Source of the DNA: Acidobacteriota bacterium
GTDB lineage: Bacteria; Acidobacteriota; CAIWXX01
Assembly (NCBI GenBank): GCA_016191015.1
Contig: JACPPM010000123.1
Span: 1-48,845 of the forward strand
DNA: 48,845 bases
Direction of reading: 5' to 3'
The notes below the pieces were generated by a model that worked only from the letters and a program-made list of their open reading frames with translations, was not told where the DNA came from and ran no database searches. Below are positions 9,301 through 16,805 of this stretch, piece by piece. Position 1 is the stretch's first letter. The number at the start of each line of letters is the position of its first letter. The translations under genes and the position numbers were made by a program.

Positions 9301-9391
9301 CGAGAGAGCTCAACTGCTGGGGGGTGAGATGACCATTCGTAGCCAACCGGGTCGCGGCACCGAGGTCGTGGTCAGTATCCCACTGCAGTAG
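6353..9391 (+). CDS. Two-component sensor histidine kinase with two regulator-propeller domains
   Basis: A 1012-residue hybrid of a periplasmic sensor and a NarL-type kinase. An N-terminal export segment (CPLACVLTMASACTLVAL) is followed by 13 recognisable propeller blades of the L-W-I/V-G-T type, about two seven-bladed Reg_prop propellers (residues about 60-620). A Y_Y_Y domain follows (about 700-770, HFEYKLEGFDREW). One membrane helix lies near 780-800 (FFYLVCVACTALFG). The HisKA_3 dimerisation domain has phosphoacceptor His822 in MARDLHDTLAQ. The HATPase domain has an N-box EALTNAHRH and glycine boxes DAGRGF and GFGIAGMRER. The start is uncertain: GTG 6353 or ATG 6365, neither with a good ribosome binding site. 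By analogy with Reg_prop sensors of Bacteroides, it may sense a glycan or other envelope ligand. The response regulator at 9705 is the evident partner. Confidence 0.92.
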   Translation: MSRLMIPFRSRWFLWERPRNATTRDIRLCGRWRRHCPLACVLTMASACTLVALDPSKAVTQYMHKAWTTDDGLPQSSVQSIIQTRDGYLWLGTQEGLVCFDGVRFTAYDKGNTPEITSNNITALYEDRQGSLWIGTRGGGLVRLRDGTFTTYTTKQGLAHDRVWSMCEDADGALWIGTTDGLSRFQDGKFTAVALHDSLPNRFVRAVHMDRDGTLWVGTYGGGLFRIRNGRVTVYDTKSGLASDVVWALCEDHLGGLWIGTDSGLQLLKDDRLALYTTAEGLTENVVRCIAEDGQGNIWIGTTSKGLNRLRGGKFAAFTRDEGLVGDRVVSLYEDREGDLWIGTLGGGLNRLRDGKFVCYTTREGLPHNTVFTICEDRSRRLWMGTAGGLACFADGTFTTFSMRHGLAEDLVQSVWPDPAGDVWIGTYGSGIGRMSGGRVTTTYTARQGLASDLVSSILVDREKNVWVGTVGGVSCFAAGTFRTYTSKDGLSNDIVRSLFEDHEGTLWIGTNSGLSWMRGGRLSSYSGSDLSQQTVLCMSEDSDGTLWIGTLGGGLYRVARGRSARFSTKEGLFGDVIYQMLEDAQGRLWMTCNRGIFWVDRKQLNEMAEGRIDSIHSVAYGQNDGLASKECNGGFQPAGWKAADGRLWFPTMKGVVVIDPSNIALNTYVPPVHIEAFTVDHRTIARVQPVELPPGSRSLELQYTALSLAAPEDVHFEYKLEGFDREWVQAGHRRVAYYTNLPPRRYRFVVRASNQDGVWNKTGASLSFSLKPHFYQTTFFYLVCVACTALFGRWLHQLRTQKLRARAAVLAERYRMARDLHDTLAQDLAGIVVSLEAIEEFGWESPPQAKELLDRVRRAARKSLLGIRGVVWELRTNGSHNQDLVDLLRRMIAETFSGSTMEIRLVTSGTQRPVSPLVAAELVQIAREALTNAHRHSTAARANLEITVDRKLLTLAIRDAGRGFVPDNVVGRASGFGIAGMRERAQLLGGEMTIRSQPGRGTEVVVSIPLQ

Positions 9392-9704
9392 TAGGGAAGC
9401 GCGAGCTGAGCAGAGTTACGCGCTGATCCTAGCGCGGCCCGTGAGGCGGGGTGCATGCCGAAGACCGATCGCGGGACGGCCGTCCACACGCCCGCCAGGG
9501 TTGACCGGAGGATGGGGAGGATGCGGCTCACGCCGGGCGTCACGCGAGGAGTGCGCGGAGCACCTCCCCGTGGGCCTGCGTGGGCATTGCTTGAGCGCGA
9601 ACCGGCGAGGCACCGAGCCTGCCCCGAGAGTCTTCTTGTTCGGTGGGGATCTGTGGCAGAATGGAGCCATCCATGCCGAACAAGAACTCCGTGGAGCGGC
9701 CTGA
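9392..9704. other. 313-bp gap between kinase and response regulator
   Basis: No credible gene is seen. The last 72 bp hold an 11-bp inverted repeat (separate entry) and the ribosome binding site GGAG at 9693-9696. The rest is GC-rich and featureless to my reading. Confidence 0.5.
9633..9686. promoter_or_regulatory. 11-bp perfect inverted repeat before the response regulator
   Basis: TTCTTGTTCGG at 9633-9643 is matched by its exact reverse complement CCGAACAAGAA at 9676-9686, with a 32-bp spacer. The right arm ends 6 bp before the ribosome binding site of the GTG start at 9705. The centres of the arms are 43 bp apart, about four helical turns, as for two dimer-binding half-sites on the same DNA face. 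It could also fold as a hairpin in the leader mRNA. An operator for the response regulator itself is an inference. Confidence 0.5.
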
Positions 9705-10340
9705 GTGACGACGGACGAGCCGGTTCGAGTTTTCATTCTGGACGATCATGCCGTGGTCCGCGAGGGACTGGCCGCGATTATTTCGCGCCAGCAGGGCATG
9801 ACTGTCGTGGGGCAGGCTGGGAGCGGGCGGGAGGCGATCGAGATGATCGAGCACGACGACCCGGACGTCCTTATCGTGGATCTGCGCCTCCCCGACACGA
9901 CAGGCATCGAAGTCATCCGCGCGATCAGGCGGAGACGGCCCGAGGTCCGGCTTATCGTCCTCAGCGTCTATGCCGGGGAAGAGGAGATCGCTGAGGCCAT
10001 AGAAGCCGGCGCACAGGCCTACCTCCTGAAGGACGTCACCCCGAGTGAGCTTGCCCACGCCATCAGAACCGTGATGCGCGGGAAGAGCTACGTTCCGGCG
10101 ACGATCGCAAGCCGGCTCGCAGATCGACTGACCAGTCCGGATCTGACATCGAGAGAAACCGATGTCCTCCGACTCATGGTTGACGGCAAGAGCAAGAAGG
10201 AAATCGCCAGTGAGCTCCGTGTCGGAGAGGCGACCGTAAAGACACACGTGGCGAACGTCATGAGCAAGCTCGGCGTGCGGAACCGGGTGGAAGCGGTCAT
10301 CGCCGCTCTCGAGCGCGGGATCGTACACCGCTGGAAATGA
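9705..10340 (+). CDS. NarL/FixJ-family response regulator
   Basis: A 211-residue DNA-binding response regulator. The receiver domain (residues about 7-125) has the acidic pair Asp13-Asp14, phosphoacceptor Asp59 (VLIVDLRLPD), Ser87 in the Thr/Ser position (LIVLSVYA) and Lys109 (YLLKDV). The LuxR-type helix-turn-helix at about 145-205 reads LTSRETDVLRLMVDGKSKKEIA ... VKTHVANVMSKLGVRNR in outline, which is complete. It starts at GTG 9705, with GGAG 8 nt upstream. It follows the HisKA_3 kinase on the same strand; this kinase family pairs with NarL-type regulators, so the two almost certainly form one phosphorelay. An inverted repeat just upstream may allow autoregulation. The gene ends convergently with the hybrid kinase, 59 bp away. 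Confidence 0.95.
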   Translation: MTTDEPVRVFILDDHAVVREGLAAIISRQQGMTVVGQAGSGREAIEMIEHDDPDVLIVDLRLPDTTGIEVIRAIRRRRPEVRLIVLSVYAGEEEIAEAIEAGAQAYLLKDVTPSELAHAIRTVMRGKSYVPATIASRLADRLTSPDLTSRETDVLRLMVDGKSKKEIASELRVGEATVKTHVANVMSKLGVRNRVEAVIAALERGIVHRWK

Positions 10341-10399
10341 GCGAGGCGGTCCAAACAAAAAGGAGTGTCGCCTCCGGCCCTCTCTCGCCAAGAAGTTCG

Positions 10400-12643
10400 C
10401 TACGACTCGGTCAGTGCGGCGTGCACTTCCCGGGCCAGAGTCTCCAGGGTGAATGGCTTGCCCAAGAATCGAAAACCACCGCTTTGACCGTCCGCCGTTT
10501 CCGGTCGCAGATCGGAGTAGCCGGACGTCACCATGGCTCTCAGGTGAGGCCAGCGCGTTCGCAACTTCCCGACCAGCTCGACACCTCCGATCCCAGGCAG
10601 CATGAGATCGGTGAGCACGAGATCGATTGCGGGGTGATCTGGGAGGTCGGCGCACTCTTCGCCATTGGCCGCGGCGACGACTCTGTATCCCAAGAGTGAC
10701 AGCATCTCCTGCAAGGCTCCACGAACAAACACATCGTCCTCGACCACCAGCAGATGCTCACCGCCGCTCGAGCGGGGGCTCGAATCCGCCTGCGGAAGCT
10801 CGGTCTGCGTCAGCGCCTCTTCGCTGGCGAGCGGGAAAACCACACGGAACGCCGTGCCTCCCAGAGCGCTGCTCTCCAACTCGATCCGACCGCCATGACC
10901 GGTGACGATGTCTCGCACCACCGAGAGGCCCAGCCCCGTTCCTCGGCCCGGACCTTTCGTCGTGAAAAACGGTTCGAAGATTCGATCCTGGAGCTCCGAG
11001 GGTACTCCGCAGCCGTTGTCGCGCACCTCCAGCCAGGCGCTTCCCGTCTCGTCGTGACCAGAGAGAATCAGAAGGTCTCCCCCCTGCGGCATAGCGTCGG
11101 AGGCGTTGACCACGAGGTTCGAGAGAAGTTGCTCGATCTGCCCGCGGTCAGCCAGAACCGGGATGGGTCCCTCCGCAAGGTGCTCGGCAAACCTGATATT
11201 CTCCCGAATGAGGCGTCGCATGAGGGCATTGGTTTCGCGGATGACGACATTCAGATCAAGCCGTTCACGCTGGGGGATTTCGCTGCGGGAGAACAGGAGG
11301 AGCTGGCGGGTCAACGCGCTGCCCCGACGCACGTGGGCATCGAGCTCTTGCGTCGCCCGCTCGACGACGCCGGTATCCGCGCCCTTTCGCCTGAGCAACT
11401 CAATGGCGCCGAGCATTGCCTGCATGAGGTTGTTGAAATCATGCGCGACTCCTCCGGCCAGGTGCCCCAGGGCGCGCATTCTTTCCTCCGCCTGAAGCTG
11501 CTCCGCGAGCGCCATCTCGCGGGTGACGTCGCGAATGACACCGACGTAGCTCACGATCTCACCCGATGCGTCCCGAACCGGGGAGATCGTCGCGTCCGCC
11601 TCATAGAGATCGCCGTCCTTCCTCCGGTCCTTGAAGTGCCCGCCCCAAACATCTCCACGTTCCAACGTGGACCAGATCTCCGCATTCGACTCGAGGTCGC
11701 AGCAAGGTCTCCCGAGGATGCCCGGGCATCGCTCGCTCACCTCCGCAGGTGAATAGCCCGTGATCCGCTCGTAGGCCGGATTGGCATAGCGCAGGGCACG
11801 GCTCCTATCGAGCACGAATATGGCCTCCGCGCTCTGCTCGACTGCCTTGGCAAGGAGATGATTGGCCTCCTCGGCTTCCTTCACGCCTGTGACATCCCGC
11901 GCGATGACCGCTGCATGCACGACCTTCCCCTGCTCGTCAAAGATCGGATACACGCTGCTCTCCCACCGCTGACCCCGCCGGCTGTCGTCGAACCGCATGG
12001 GCCTGCCGGTCCGCACGACCTCCTCGAGCACCCTCCGGCGGGACTGAGCGACATCCGGCTCCAGGAGGTCGAACACGCAACGTCCGAGGAGATCAGGTGC
12101 GGTTGCGCGGAACGTGTGTTCTGCCTGCGCGTTCACCGTGACGATAGTACCGCCAGTGTCGAGGAGCAATGCTACATCGCCGGGGGCATTGACCACTGCC
12201 TGCGCCACAGCCTTGCTCGCCGCTGGGAGGGGCTCACGCGTGATGCCGCCGCCTGTGGTGTGCGAGCGCCGGAATCCTTCCAAGGCCCGGTGTATGGTGA
12301 CATCCAATGCACACCCACGCAGGTCCGTCTTGGCAAGAAGCTCATCGGCTCCGGCGACAAGCGCGGCATCGACGAATGCCTTCTCCTCCGATTCGACGAG
12401 GGCCACGATCGGGAGCTTCGGCGCCAGCGCGCGCGTCCGGCGGATCGCGTCAGTTCTCCCCCAGCCGGCACAGGTCGCATCCACGACGATGACATCCGCG
12501 TCGACGCTGGCAGCCTCAACGAGCTCATCGGGCGTGCTCCGCGAGAGCACGAGCTCACTTGAGAGCGATGAGATTCCGTTTCGCGGACCGACGAGGGCGG
12601 AGAACCCCGCCTCCTCGGCCACCAGCCTGACTCTGATGCTCAT
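10400..12643 (-). CDS. Orphan PAS-containing hybrid histidine kinase
   Basis: A 747-residue soluble kinase with no membrane segment. In order: a receiver-like N-terminal domain (1-120) that keeps an Asp (D55 in VIVVDAT) and a Lys (K105 in LLAKTD) but has lost the acidic pair near residue 10; PAS 1 (about 150-260); PAS 2 with a PAC motif (about 265-390, [17 protein letters not shown]); a HisKA domain with His401 in [10 protein letters not shown]; HATPase (about 510-620, with [15 protein letters not shown] and [11 protein letters not shown]); and a C-terminal receiver (about 630-747) with Asp in [10 protein letters not shown] and Lys in FLGKPF. The HDFNN box is typical of the hybrid family that passes phosphate to its own receiver. 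No response regulator with an output domain is adjacent on this strand. The partner and signal are unknown. Confidence 0.93.
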   Translation of the reverse strand: MSIRVRLVAEEAGFSALVGPRNGISSLSSELVLSRSTPDELVEAASVDADVIVVDATCAGWGRTDAIRRTRALAPKLPIVALVESEEKAFVDAALVAGADELLAKTDLRGCALDVTIHRALEGFRRSHTTGGGITREPLPAASKAVAQAVVNAPGDVALLLDTGGTIVTVNAQAEHTFRATAPDLLGRCVFDLLEPDVAQSRRRVLEEVVRTGRPMRFDDSRRGQRWESSVYPIFDEQGKVVHAAVIARDVTGVKEAEEANHLLAKAVEQSAEAIFVLDRSRALRYANPAYERITGYSPAEVSERCPGILGRPCCDLESNAEIWSTLERGDVWGGHFKDRRKDGDLYEADATISPVRDASGEIVSYVGVIRDVTREMALAEQLQAEERMRALGHLAGGVAHDFNNLMQAMLGAIELLRRKGADTGVVERATQELDAHVRRGSALTRQLLLFSRSEIPQRERLDLNVVIRETNALMRRLIRENIRFAEHLAEGPIPVLADRGQIEQLLSNLVVNASDAMPQGGDLLILSGHDETGSAWLEVRDNGCGVPSELQDRIFEPFFTTKGPGRGTGLGLSVVRDIVTGHGGRIELESSALGGTAFRVVFPLASEEALTQTELPQADSSPRSSGGEHLLVVEDDVFVRGALQEMLSLLGYRVVAAANGEECADLPDHPAIDLVLTDLMLPGIGGVELVGKLRTRWPHLRAMVTSGYSDLRPETADGQSGGFRFLGKPFTLETLAREVHAALTES

Positions 12644-13066
12644 GCGAAAATCCTCTCCTGAGCACGCTCCCGAAGATACCCAGTCGTCCCGATGTGTGTG
12701 AATGCGATAATCATAGCACGAGCGGCTTTCGTGTCCAACGTCTTCGTGTGGTCAGCCAAGGCTACGGCAAGGTCCCGGAAACCGCAGATTTCACAGATTG
12801 ACTCGCAGATGTCGCCGATTGCTTCCCGCCGACCCGAGAGTGAGGAGCAAGTTGCTCGTCGGTTGAATGCTGGAAGAATCTGCGTAATCTGCGCGGAAAT
12901 CTGCGCCATCTGCGGTTTCGCACGGAACGGCCTCGCCCGAGTCGGCGCCTCGACTTTGCCGCAGCCCGGGCTCGTTGGGTCCAGCCATTCCAATTGGAGA
13001 TGATTTGCGATAGATTATCCACTTGGTAGGGGCAGACGAGAGAACCGCTGAAGTCGGAGAATGCCA
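12644..13066. other. 423-bp intergenic region holding repeat copy 1
   Basis: This divergent region lies between the hybrid kinase (minus) and the PilZ gene (plus). Half of it is the 210-bp inverted-end repeat at 12757-12966 (separate entry). The rest must hold both promoters, but I cannot assign boxes with confidence. GGAG at 13056-13059 is the PilZ ribosome binding site. Confidence 0.55.
12757..12966 (+). repeat. 210-bp MITE-like repeat, copy 1
   Basis: This stretch matches 25761-25970 in reverse orientation over 210 bp, with about 9 mismatches and no gaps by my reading (about 96%). Its ends are inverted repeats. The outer arms are GGCTACGGCAAGGTC at 12760-12774 and the complement of GGCTGCGGCAAAGTC at the right end, with 2 mismatches in 15. 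The inner arms are AAACCGCAGAT at 12779-12789 and ATCTGCGGTTT at 12908-12918, perfect. The interior is rich in the word ATCTGCG. There is no coding capacity, and no clear target-site duplication was seen. It could be a miniature inverted-repeat transposable element or a REP-like intergenic repeat. Confidence 0.8.
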
Positions 13067-13381
13067 ATGACAAGTGACAAACGGAAGAGGAAGAGAGTCA
13101 ACGTTGGTTTCCCGGTGAGGGTGTCCGGGGTGGGGACCGACGGAAGACCATTCGAGGAGCTGAGCCATACTATCAACGTGAGCTCGGCGGGCGTGAAGTT
13201 CCCGTCAAAGATTGCGTACAGAACCAACGACCTGGTCACGGTCACCCTCCCATTGCCGAAGGACATGAGGCCGGTTCCGTCGTTCGACTACACCTACTCT
13301 TCTCGCGGCGTTGTTGCGCGAGTGGATTCGGCCCCCGGGCATCCCGACAAGTCCAACGTCGTTGTCAAGTTCGTGAGATAG
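13067..13381 (+). CDS. Small PilZ-domain protein
   Basis: A single-domain protein of 104 residues. Two ATGs are available. The second (13067) is preferred because GGAG (13056-13059) lies 7 nt before it, whereas it almost touches the first (13061). The sequence has the PilZ features: a basic N-terminal KRKRKRV stretch fitting the RxxxR motif, followed about 30 residues later by NVSSAGVKF, matching [D/N]xSxxG. PilZ domains bind cyclic di-GMP and regulate motility, polysaccharide or transcription through partner proteins. The Arg pair is present within KRKRKRVNVGFPVRV, but exact alignment is uncertain. No diguanylate cyclase lies nearby. A GC hairpin follows immediately after the stop. Confidence 0.83.
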   Translation: MTSDKRKRKRVNVGFPVRVSGVGTDGRPFEELSHTINVSSAGVKFPSKIAYRTNDLVTVTLPLPKDMRPVPSFDYTYSSRGVVARVDSAPGHPDKSNVVVKFVR

Positions 13382-13384
13382 CTT

Positions 13385-13408
13385 CACGCGGCTTCGCCTC
13401 GCCGCGTG
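13385..13408 (+). terminator. Stem-loop directly after the PilZ gene
   Basis: CACGCGGC pairs perfectly with GCCGCGTG across an 8-nt loop, starting 4 nt after the PilZ stop codon. No T-run follows. It may be a factor-dependent terminator or a 3'-end stabiliser. Confidence 0.45.
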
Positions 13409-13571
13409 CGCGACTGTCCGGCGCGCCCTGCGCGTCCGGAGCATGGGAAGATGGAGCGCCAGAGGGCCTCGCGGTGGCAGCCTGAATCCTGGCGCCTCGT
13501 GAGCGCAGGAAGGAGCCGACGACAGGGCCCCGGCGCAGTCTATTCCGGACTCCGCCGTTTTTGCCCGGCGC

Positions 13572-13600
13572 TTGACAGTATACCGTCCGGTAAGTACACT
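13572..13600 (+). promoter_or_regulatory. TetR-gene promoter with operator palindrome in the spacer
   Basis: A perfect -35 box TTGACA (13572-13577) stands 17 bp before TACACT (13595-13600), which matches the -10 consensus at 4 of 6 positions. Between them lies TACCGTCCGGTA (13581-13592), a 5+2+5 palindrome typical of TetR-family operators of efflux systems. A repressor bound there would block polymerase. Transcription would begin near 13607, only a few bases before the ATG at 13610, so the mRNA would be nearly leaderless. The repressor's identity is inferred from the adjacent TetR gene. Confidence 0.72.
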
Positions 13601-13609
13601 GGCGTCTCC

Positions 13610-14290
13610 ATGAAGAAGATGACGGGTAACGCTGATCGCATTCTGACGAAAGCGCTGAGGCTCTTCTCTTCCAGGGGATATCATGCGACATCGGTCAGGG
13701 AGATCTGCCAGGCGGCCGGAGTTACGAAGCCCACGCTCTACCATTTCTTCGGAAGCAAGGAAGGGGTCTATCGGGCTCTCGTCGACGGGGCTCTGGAGGA
13801 TTTCAAGGAGCGGCTGACGATTGCGTTGAGCCGAGCGGGATCGGCCGAGGAGCGGCTCAAGCGTATGGCCAGGCTCTACTTCGAAGGCGGTCAACGGAAC
13901 CCTGACCTCATGCGATTCATTTTTGGAGTCATCCACAACAACCAGCGCACCTCGGCCCCGCCTACGGATTTCGCCCGATTTTACGAAGATGTGGTGAGGA
14001 TGGTCTCCAGATGTGTCGAAGAGGGTGTCCTGCGGGGTGAGCTTGAGCGGGGTCCGGACGAGCTGCGCATGCTGGTGCTCATGGGTACCCTCGGCGAAGC
14101 GCTCTGTGGCTACCTCATCATCGGGAGGCCGGAGATCACGCCTGCCCTGGCTGACAGGCTCGTGGAGTTGGTGTTGCAGGGCTGGAAGAGGCGAGCGGAT
14201 GTGAGTCGTCGTCGGCGGGGGAAGGCCCTCGGTCCGGGAGGAAGGCGCCGGGTACCCCGTCGGCGGCCCTCTTCCGGCTCCTCAGGATGA
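13610..14290 (+). CDS. TetR/AcrR-family transcriptional regulator
   Basis: A 226-residue repressor. The ATG at 13610 is chosen because the TetR domain begins a few residues later and the promoter lies directly upstream; a longer upstream frame is only open reading. The N-terminal helix-turn-helix is canonical (ILTKALRLFSSRGYHATSV ... AGVTKPTLYHFFGSKEGVY). The middle helices (about 55-190) would bind a hydrophobic ligand. The last 30 residues are a basic, low-complexity tail (SRRRRGKALGPGGRRRVPRR), longer than usual. It is followed at 57 bp by the TolC/MFP/RND genes, so it almost certainly represses this efflux operon and itself, with pump substrates as inducers. No separate ribosome binding site is visible, consistent with a near-leaderless start. 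Confidence 0.93.
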   Translation: MKKMTGNADRILTKALRLFSSRGYHATSVREICQAAGVTKPTLYHFFGSKEGVYRALVDGALEDFKERLTIALSRAGSAEERLKRMARLYFEGGQRNPDLMRFIFGVIHNNQRTSAPPTDFARFYEDVVRMVSRCVEEGVLRGELERGPDELRMLVLMGTLGEALCGYLIIGRPEITPALADRLVELVLQGWKRRADVSRRRRGKALGPGGRRRVPRRRPSSGSSG

Positions 14291-14347
14291 CACTCGAATA
14301 AATGTCCGTGATCGCAGCGGGATTGTGAACGACCCGGAGTTGAGAAC

Positions 14348-15703
14348 ATGAGATCGATGAAACTGAGAATGATGATGGTCCTGGTTGTCACTGCGTCGGC
14401 ACATGCTGAACCGCTCTCGCGGGCCACCGCGGTTGCGACGGCACTGTACGCCAATGTGGATGTACGCAAGAGCCAGGAGAGCATGTCTTTGCTGGAGGGA
14501 AGGGTCCGCGAGGCCCGTGCTGACGCCCTTCCCGACGTGACTCTTTTCGGCTCGGGGACCCGCTACCGGGATCCCTCGCTCCTGAACAGCAGCGCCTTCG
14601 ACTCGTTTCCGCCCGAGCTGCGGGATGCGCTCAAGCCGGTCGCAGCCGACCTCTATGAGGGCACCCTGCAGGTTCGCCAGACGGTGTGGAGCTTCAAGCT
14701 GGCGAAGGCGGTGCGAGCTGCCCGGTTCGGGGTGGCGTTCGGCCAGGAAGAAATCCGACGCGTACAGCAGGCGGTGGCGCTCGAGACCATCCACGCTTAC
14801 AACACCTACCTGCTCAGCCTGGAGAAGGTGAAGGTCACCGAGAAATCGGTGAGTCTCAAAGAGCGCCACTACGAGATGGCCAAGAACCGTCGCGCGGCGG
14901 GAGTCGCGACCGACCTCGACGTTCTCCGCTCAGGGGTCGACCTCGAAAACCAGCGCGCTCAGCTCGAGCGGATTCGAGGTGAAGCGGGGCTGGCCCTGGG
15001 GGAGCTCAACGCAGCCATGCTGCGCCCGATCGACGATCCGGTCGAGCCGACCGACACGCTCGCCTTCGAGCCGTTGGAGGTGGATCTCGCCGAGGTCGTC
15101 AGGGCGGCGCTCGAAAACCGGCCCGACATGAAAGGCGCCTCGCTCAGCGAAAAGGTCTATGGGCAGTTTATCGGCGTGGCGCAGGCTGACTCGAGGCCGC
15201 GGATCGATTTCACCGCGACCTGGGGATACTCGGTGCGCAAACCCGAGAACTTCTTCAACAACGATTTTCAGAAGTGGAGCGCGGCGATCACAGTCACCGT
15301 TCCCCTGTTCGACGGATACCGCACCAGCGGGCGTGTCGCCCAGGCGGTGGCCGAGCGGGCGAAGGCGCATCTGGACCTCATCGACCTGGAGAACCGGATC
15401 CAGCTCGAGGCCAAGGATGCCGTCGATCGTCTGAATGTGGCGAGCCGGGTGTTGGGGGCGGCCGAGCTCAACGTCGAGCAGGCTCAGAAGGCGCTCGATC
15501 TGACGCAGGCCAATTACAGTCACGGGGCCGCCACGACACTCGATGTCATGGATGCGCAGGCGGCTCTCACACTAGCCGAGAGCATCCGCATTGAGGCCCT
15601 TTTCGAACATGCCAACGCCCGCGCTACTGTGCGCTACGTGATGGGTGCCGATCCGTTGGGCGTTCGGGCTCTCTCGCAACCGGCGCCGTCCACCCAGGAG
15701 TAG
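14348..15703 (+). CDS. TolC-family outer membrane efflux channel
   Basis: A 451-residue outer membrane factor, the exit duct of the tripartite pump. GGAG at about 14335 precedes the ATG. Residues 1-20 form a signal peptide ending in ASAHA. The mature protein has the long alpha-helical repeats of the family (VREARADALPDVTLFGSG early; later LEKVKVTEKSVSLKERHYEMAK and DLDVLRSGVDLENQ). The second half repeats the pattern (RPRIDFTATWGYS, LTQANYSHGAATTLDVMDAQ). The length agrees with TolC/OprM-class proteins. No lipobox is seen, so it is probably not lipid-anchored. It lies 3 bp before the membrane-fusion gene in a tight operon. Confidence 0.94.
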   Translation: MRSMKLRMMMVLVVTASAHAEPLSRATAVATALYANVDVRKSQESMSLLEGRVREARADALPDVTLFGSGTRYRDPSLLNSSAFDSFPPELRDALKPVAADLYEGTLQVRQTVWSFKLAKAVRAARFGVAFGQEEIRRVQQAVALETIHAYNTYLLSLEKVKVTEKSVSLKERHYEMAKNRRAAGVATDLDVLRSGVDLENQRAQLERIRGEAGLALGELNAAMLRPIDDPVEPTDTLAFEPLEVDLAEVVRAALENRPDMKGASLSEKVYGQFIGVAQADSRPRIDFTATWGYSVRKPENFFNNDFQKWSAAITVTVPLFDGYRTSGRVAQAVAERAKAHLDLIDLENRIQLEAKDAVDRLNVASRVLGAAELNVEQAQKALDLTQANYSHGAATTLDVMDAQAALTLAESIRIEALFEHANARATVRYVMGADPLGVRALSQPAPSTQE

Positions 15704-15706
15704 GCC

Positions 15707-16798
15707 ATGAAACTTCTTCAACTCTGCCCTCTTGCATTCCTCATGTCCGCCATCATCGTTTTTTCCGCCTGCGGCGGGAGTCCATCACGGACCGGCGTCG
15801 ATGTTGCGGCGAGTGCGATGCCGGTTCGGACCGCACGGGTCGTGCTCCGCGACCTCGACGAGACACTCGTTCTGACCGGCAATCTGCGGCCTCGCGCTCA
15901 GGTCGAGATCGTGGCAGAAGTCGCGGCGCGTCTTCTGCGAATCGAGAAAGACGAGGGGGCGCGGGTCACGAAAGGAGACGTCCTTGCCGTGTTGGATGAC
16001 ACCGACTACGGGCTCGCCGGCGATCGTGCTCGCGCGGCACTGGCCGTGGCTGAAGCCAACCGGGCCCATGCCGTGGTCGAGAGAGAGCGAGCCGACAATC
16101 TTCTCAAGACCGGCGGAATCACCGACAAAGACCATCTCTCAGCTCAGGTGAATCTGCAGGTGGCCGATGCAGCCTTCGCACAGGCCCGCGCGGAAACCGC
16201 GATCGCGGCCGAACAGCAGGCCCGCTGCCAGGTGAGGGCGGTTTTCAATGGCAGGATCGCCAGACGCCTTGTGGATCCCGGCGCCATGCTCGCCGTCGGA
16301 ACACCTATCTTCACTCTCGTGGATGATTCCGTTCTCGAATTCCGCGCGTCGGTCCCCTCAGGAGACTATGCCAAAGTACGCGTCGGAGCCCAGGTCGATG
16401 TCACGGTGGACTCGCTGCCGGGTTTCAGGGCCCACGGCAAAATGGCCAGAGTGGCGCCGATTGTGGATGAACGCAGCCGCGCGTTCGACGTGGTGGTCGA
16501 GGTGCCGGGTGGGAAGGAGCTGGTCGGTGGGCTGTTCGCGAGGGCGACGGTGGACGTGGCGCGCATCGCCGGCGCGGTCGTCGTGCCTCCTGCGGCCCTC
16601 ATCCGCGACGGCTCCAAGCCGGGCGAGGCGCAGGTCTTCGTGGTCGATGGCACCAAGGCCCTCAGGAAAACGGTCGCGCTCGGAACCGAAGCTGCCGATG
16701 CGGTGCAGATCACACATGGCCTTTCGGAAGGGGATATCCTGATTCTCGATCCGCCGGTCGCGCTGGCCTCGGGCACCCTCGTCGAAGTGAAACGGTAG
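15707..16798 (+). CDS. RND efflux periplasmic adaptor (membrane fusion lipoprotein)
   Basis: A 363-residue HlyD/AcrA-type adaptor that joins the inner-membrane pump to the outer channel. The N-terminus has a lipobox, FSAC with Cys22, so it should be a lipoprotein anchored in the inner membrane. The lipoyl/barrel-sandwich halves are visible (LRPRAQVEIVAEVAARLLRI, DEGARVTKGDVLAVLDDTDY; then AVFNGRIARRLVDPGAML), flanking a short helical hairpin at about residues 105-165. Beta-barrel and membrane-proximal domains follow (SVPSGDYAKVRVGAQVDVTV, VVVPPAALIRDG). Spacing is 3 bp to the channel gene and 7 bp to the pump gene, so all three are co-transcribed. Confidence 0.95.
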   Translation: MKLLQLCPLAFLMSAIIVFSACGGSPSRTGVDVAASAMPVRTARVVLRDLDETLVLTGNLRPRAQVEIVAEVAARLLRIEKDEGARVTKGDVLAVLDDTDYGLAGDRARAALAVAEANRAHAVVERERADNLLKTGGITDKDHLSAQVNLQVADAAFAQARAETAIAAEQQARCQVRAVFNGRIARRLVDPGAMLAVGTPIFTLVDDSVLEFRASVPSGDYAKVRVGAQVDVTVDSLPGFRAHGKMARVAPIVDERSRAFDVVVEVPGGKELVGGLFARATVDVARIAGAVVVPPAALIRDGSKPGEAQVFVVDGTKALRKTVALGTEAADAVQITHGLSEGDILILDPPVALASGTLVEVKR

Positions 16799-16805
16799 GA
16801 TTGGA

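Noticed and set aside
10341-10399. GAGGCG / CGCCTC hairpin between the convergent regulator and kinase genes
   Set aside because: The stem is only 6 bp with a long loop and no T-run, too weak to call.
12779-12918. ATCTGCG-rich interior of the repeat as a CRISPR-like array
   Set aside because: The words are irregularly spaced, with no constant repeat-spacer pattern and no cas genes.
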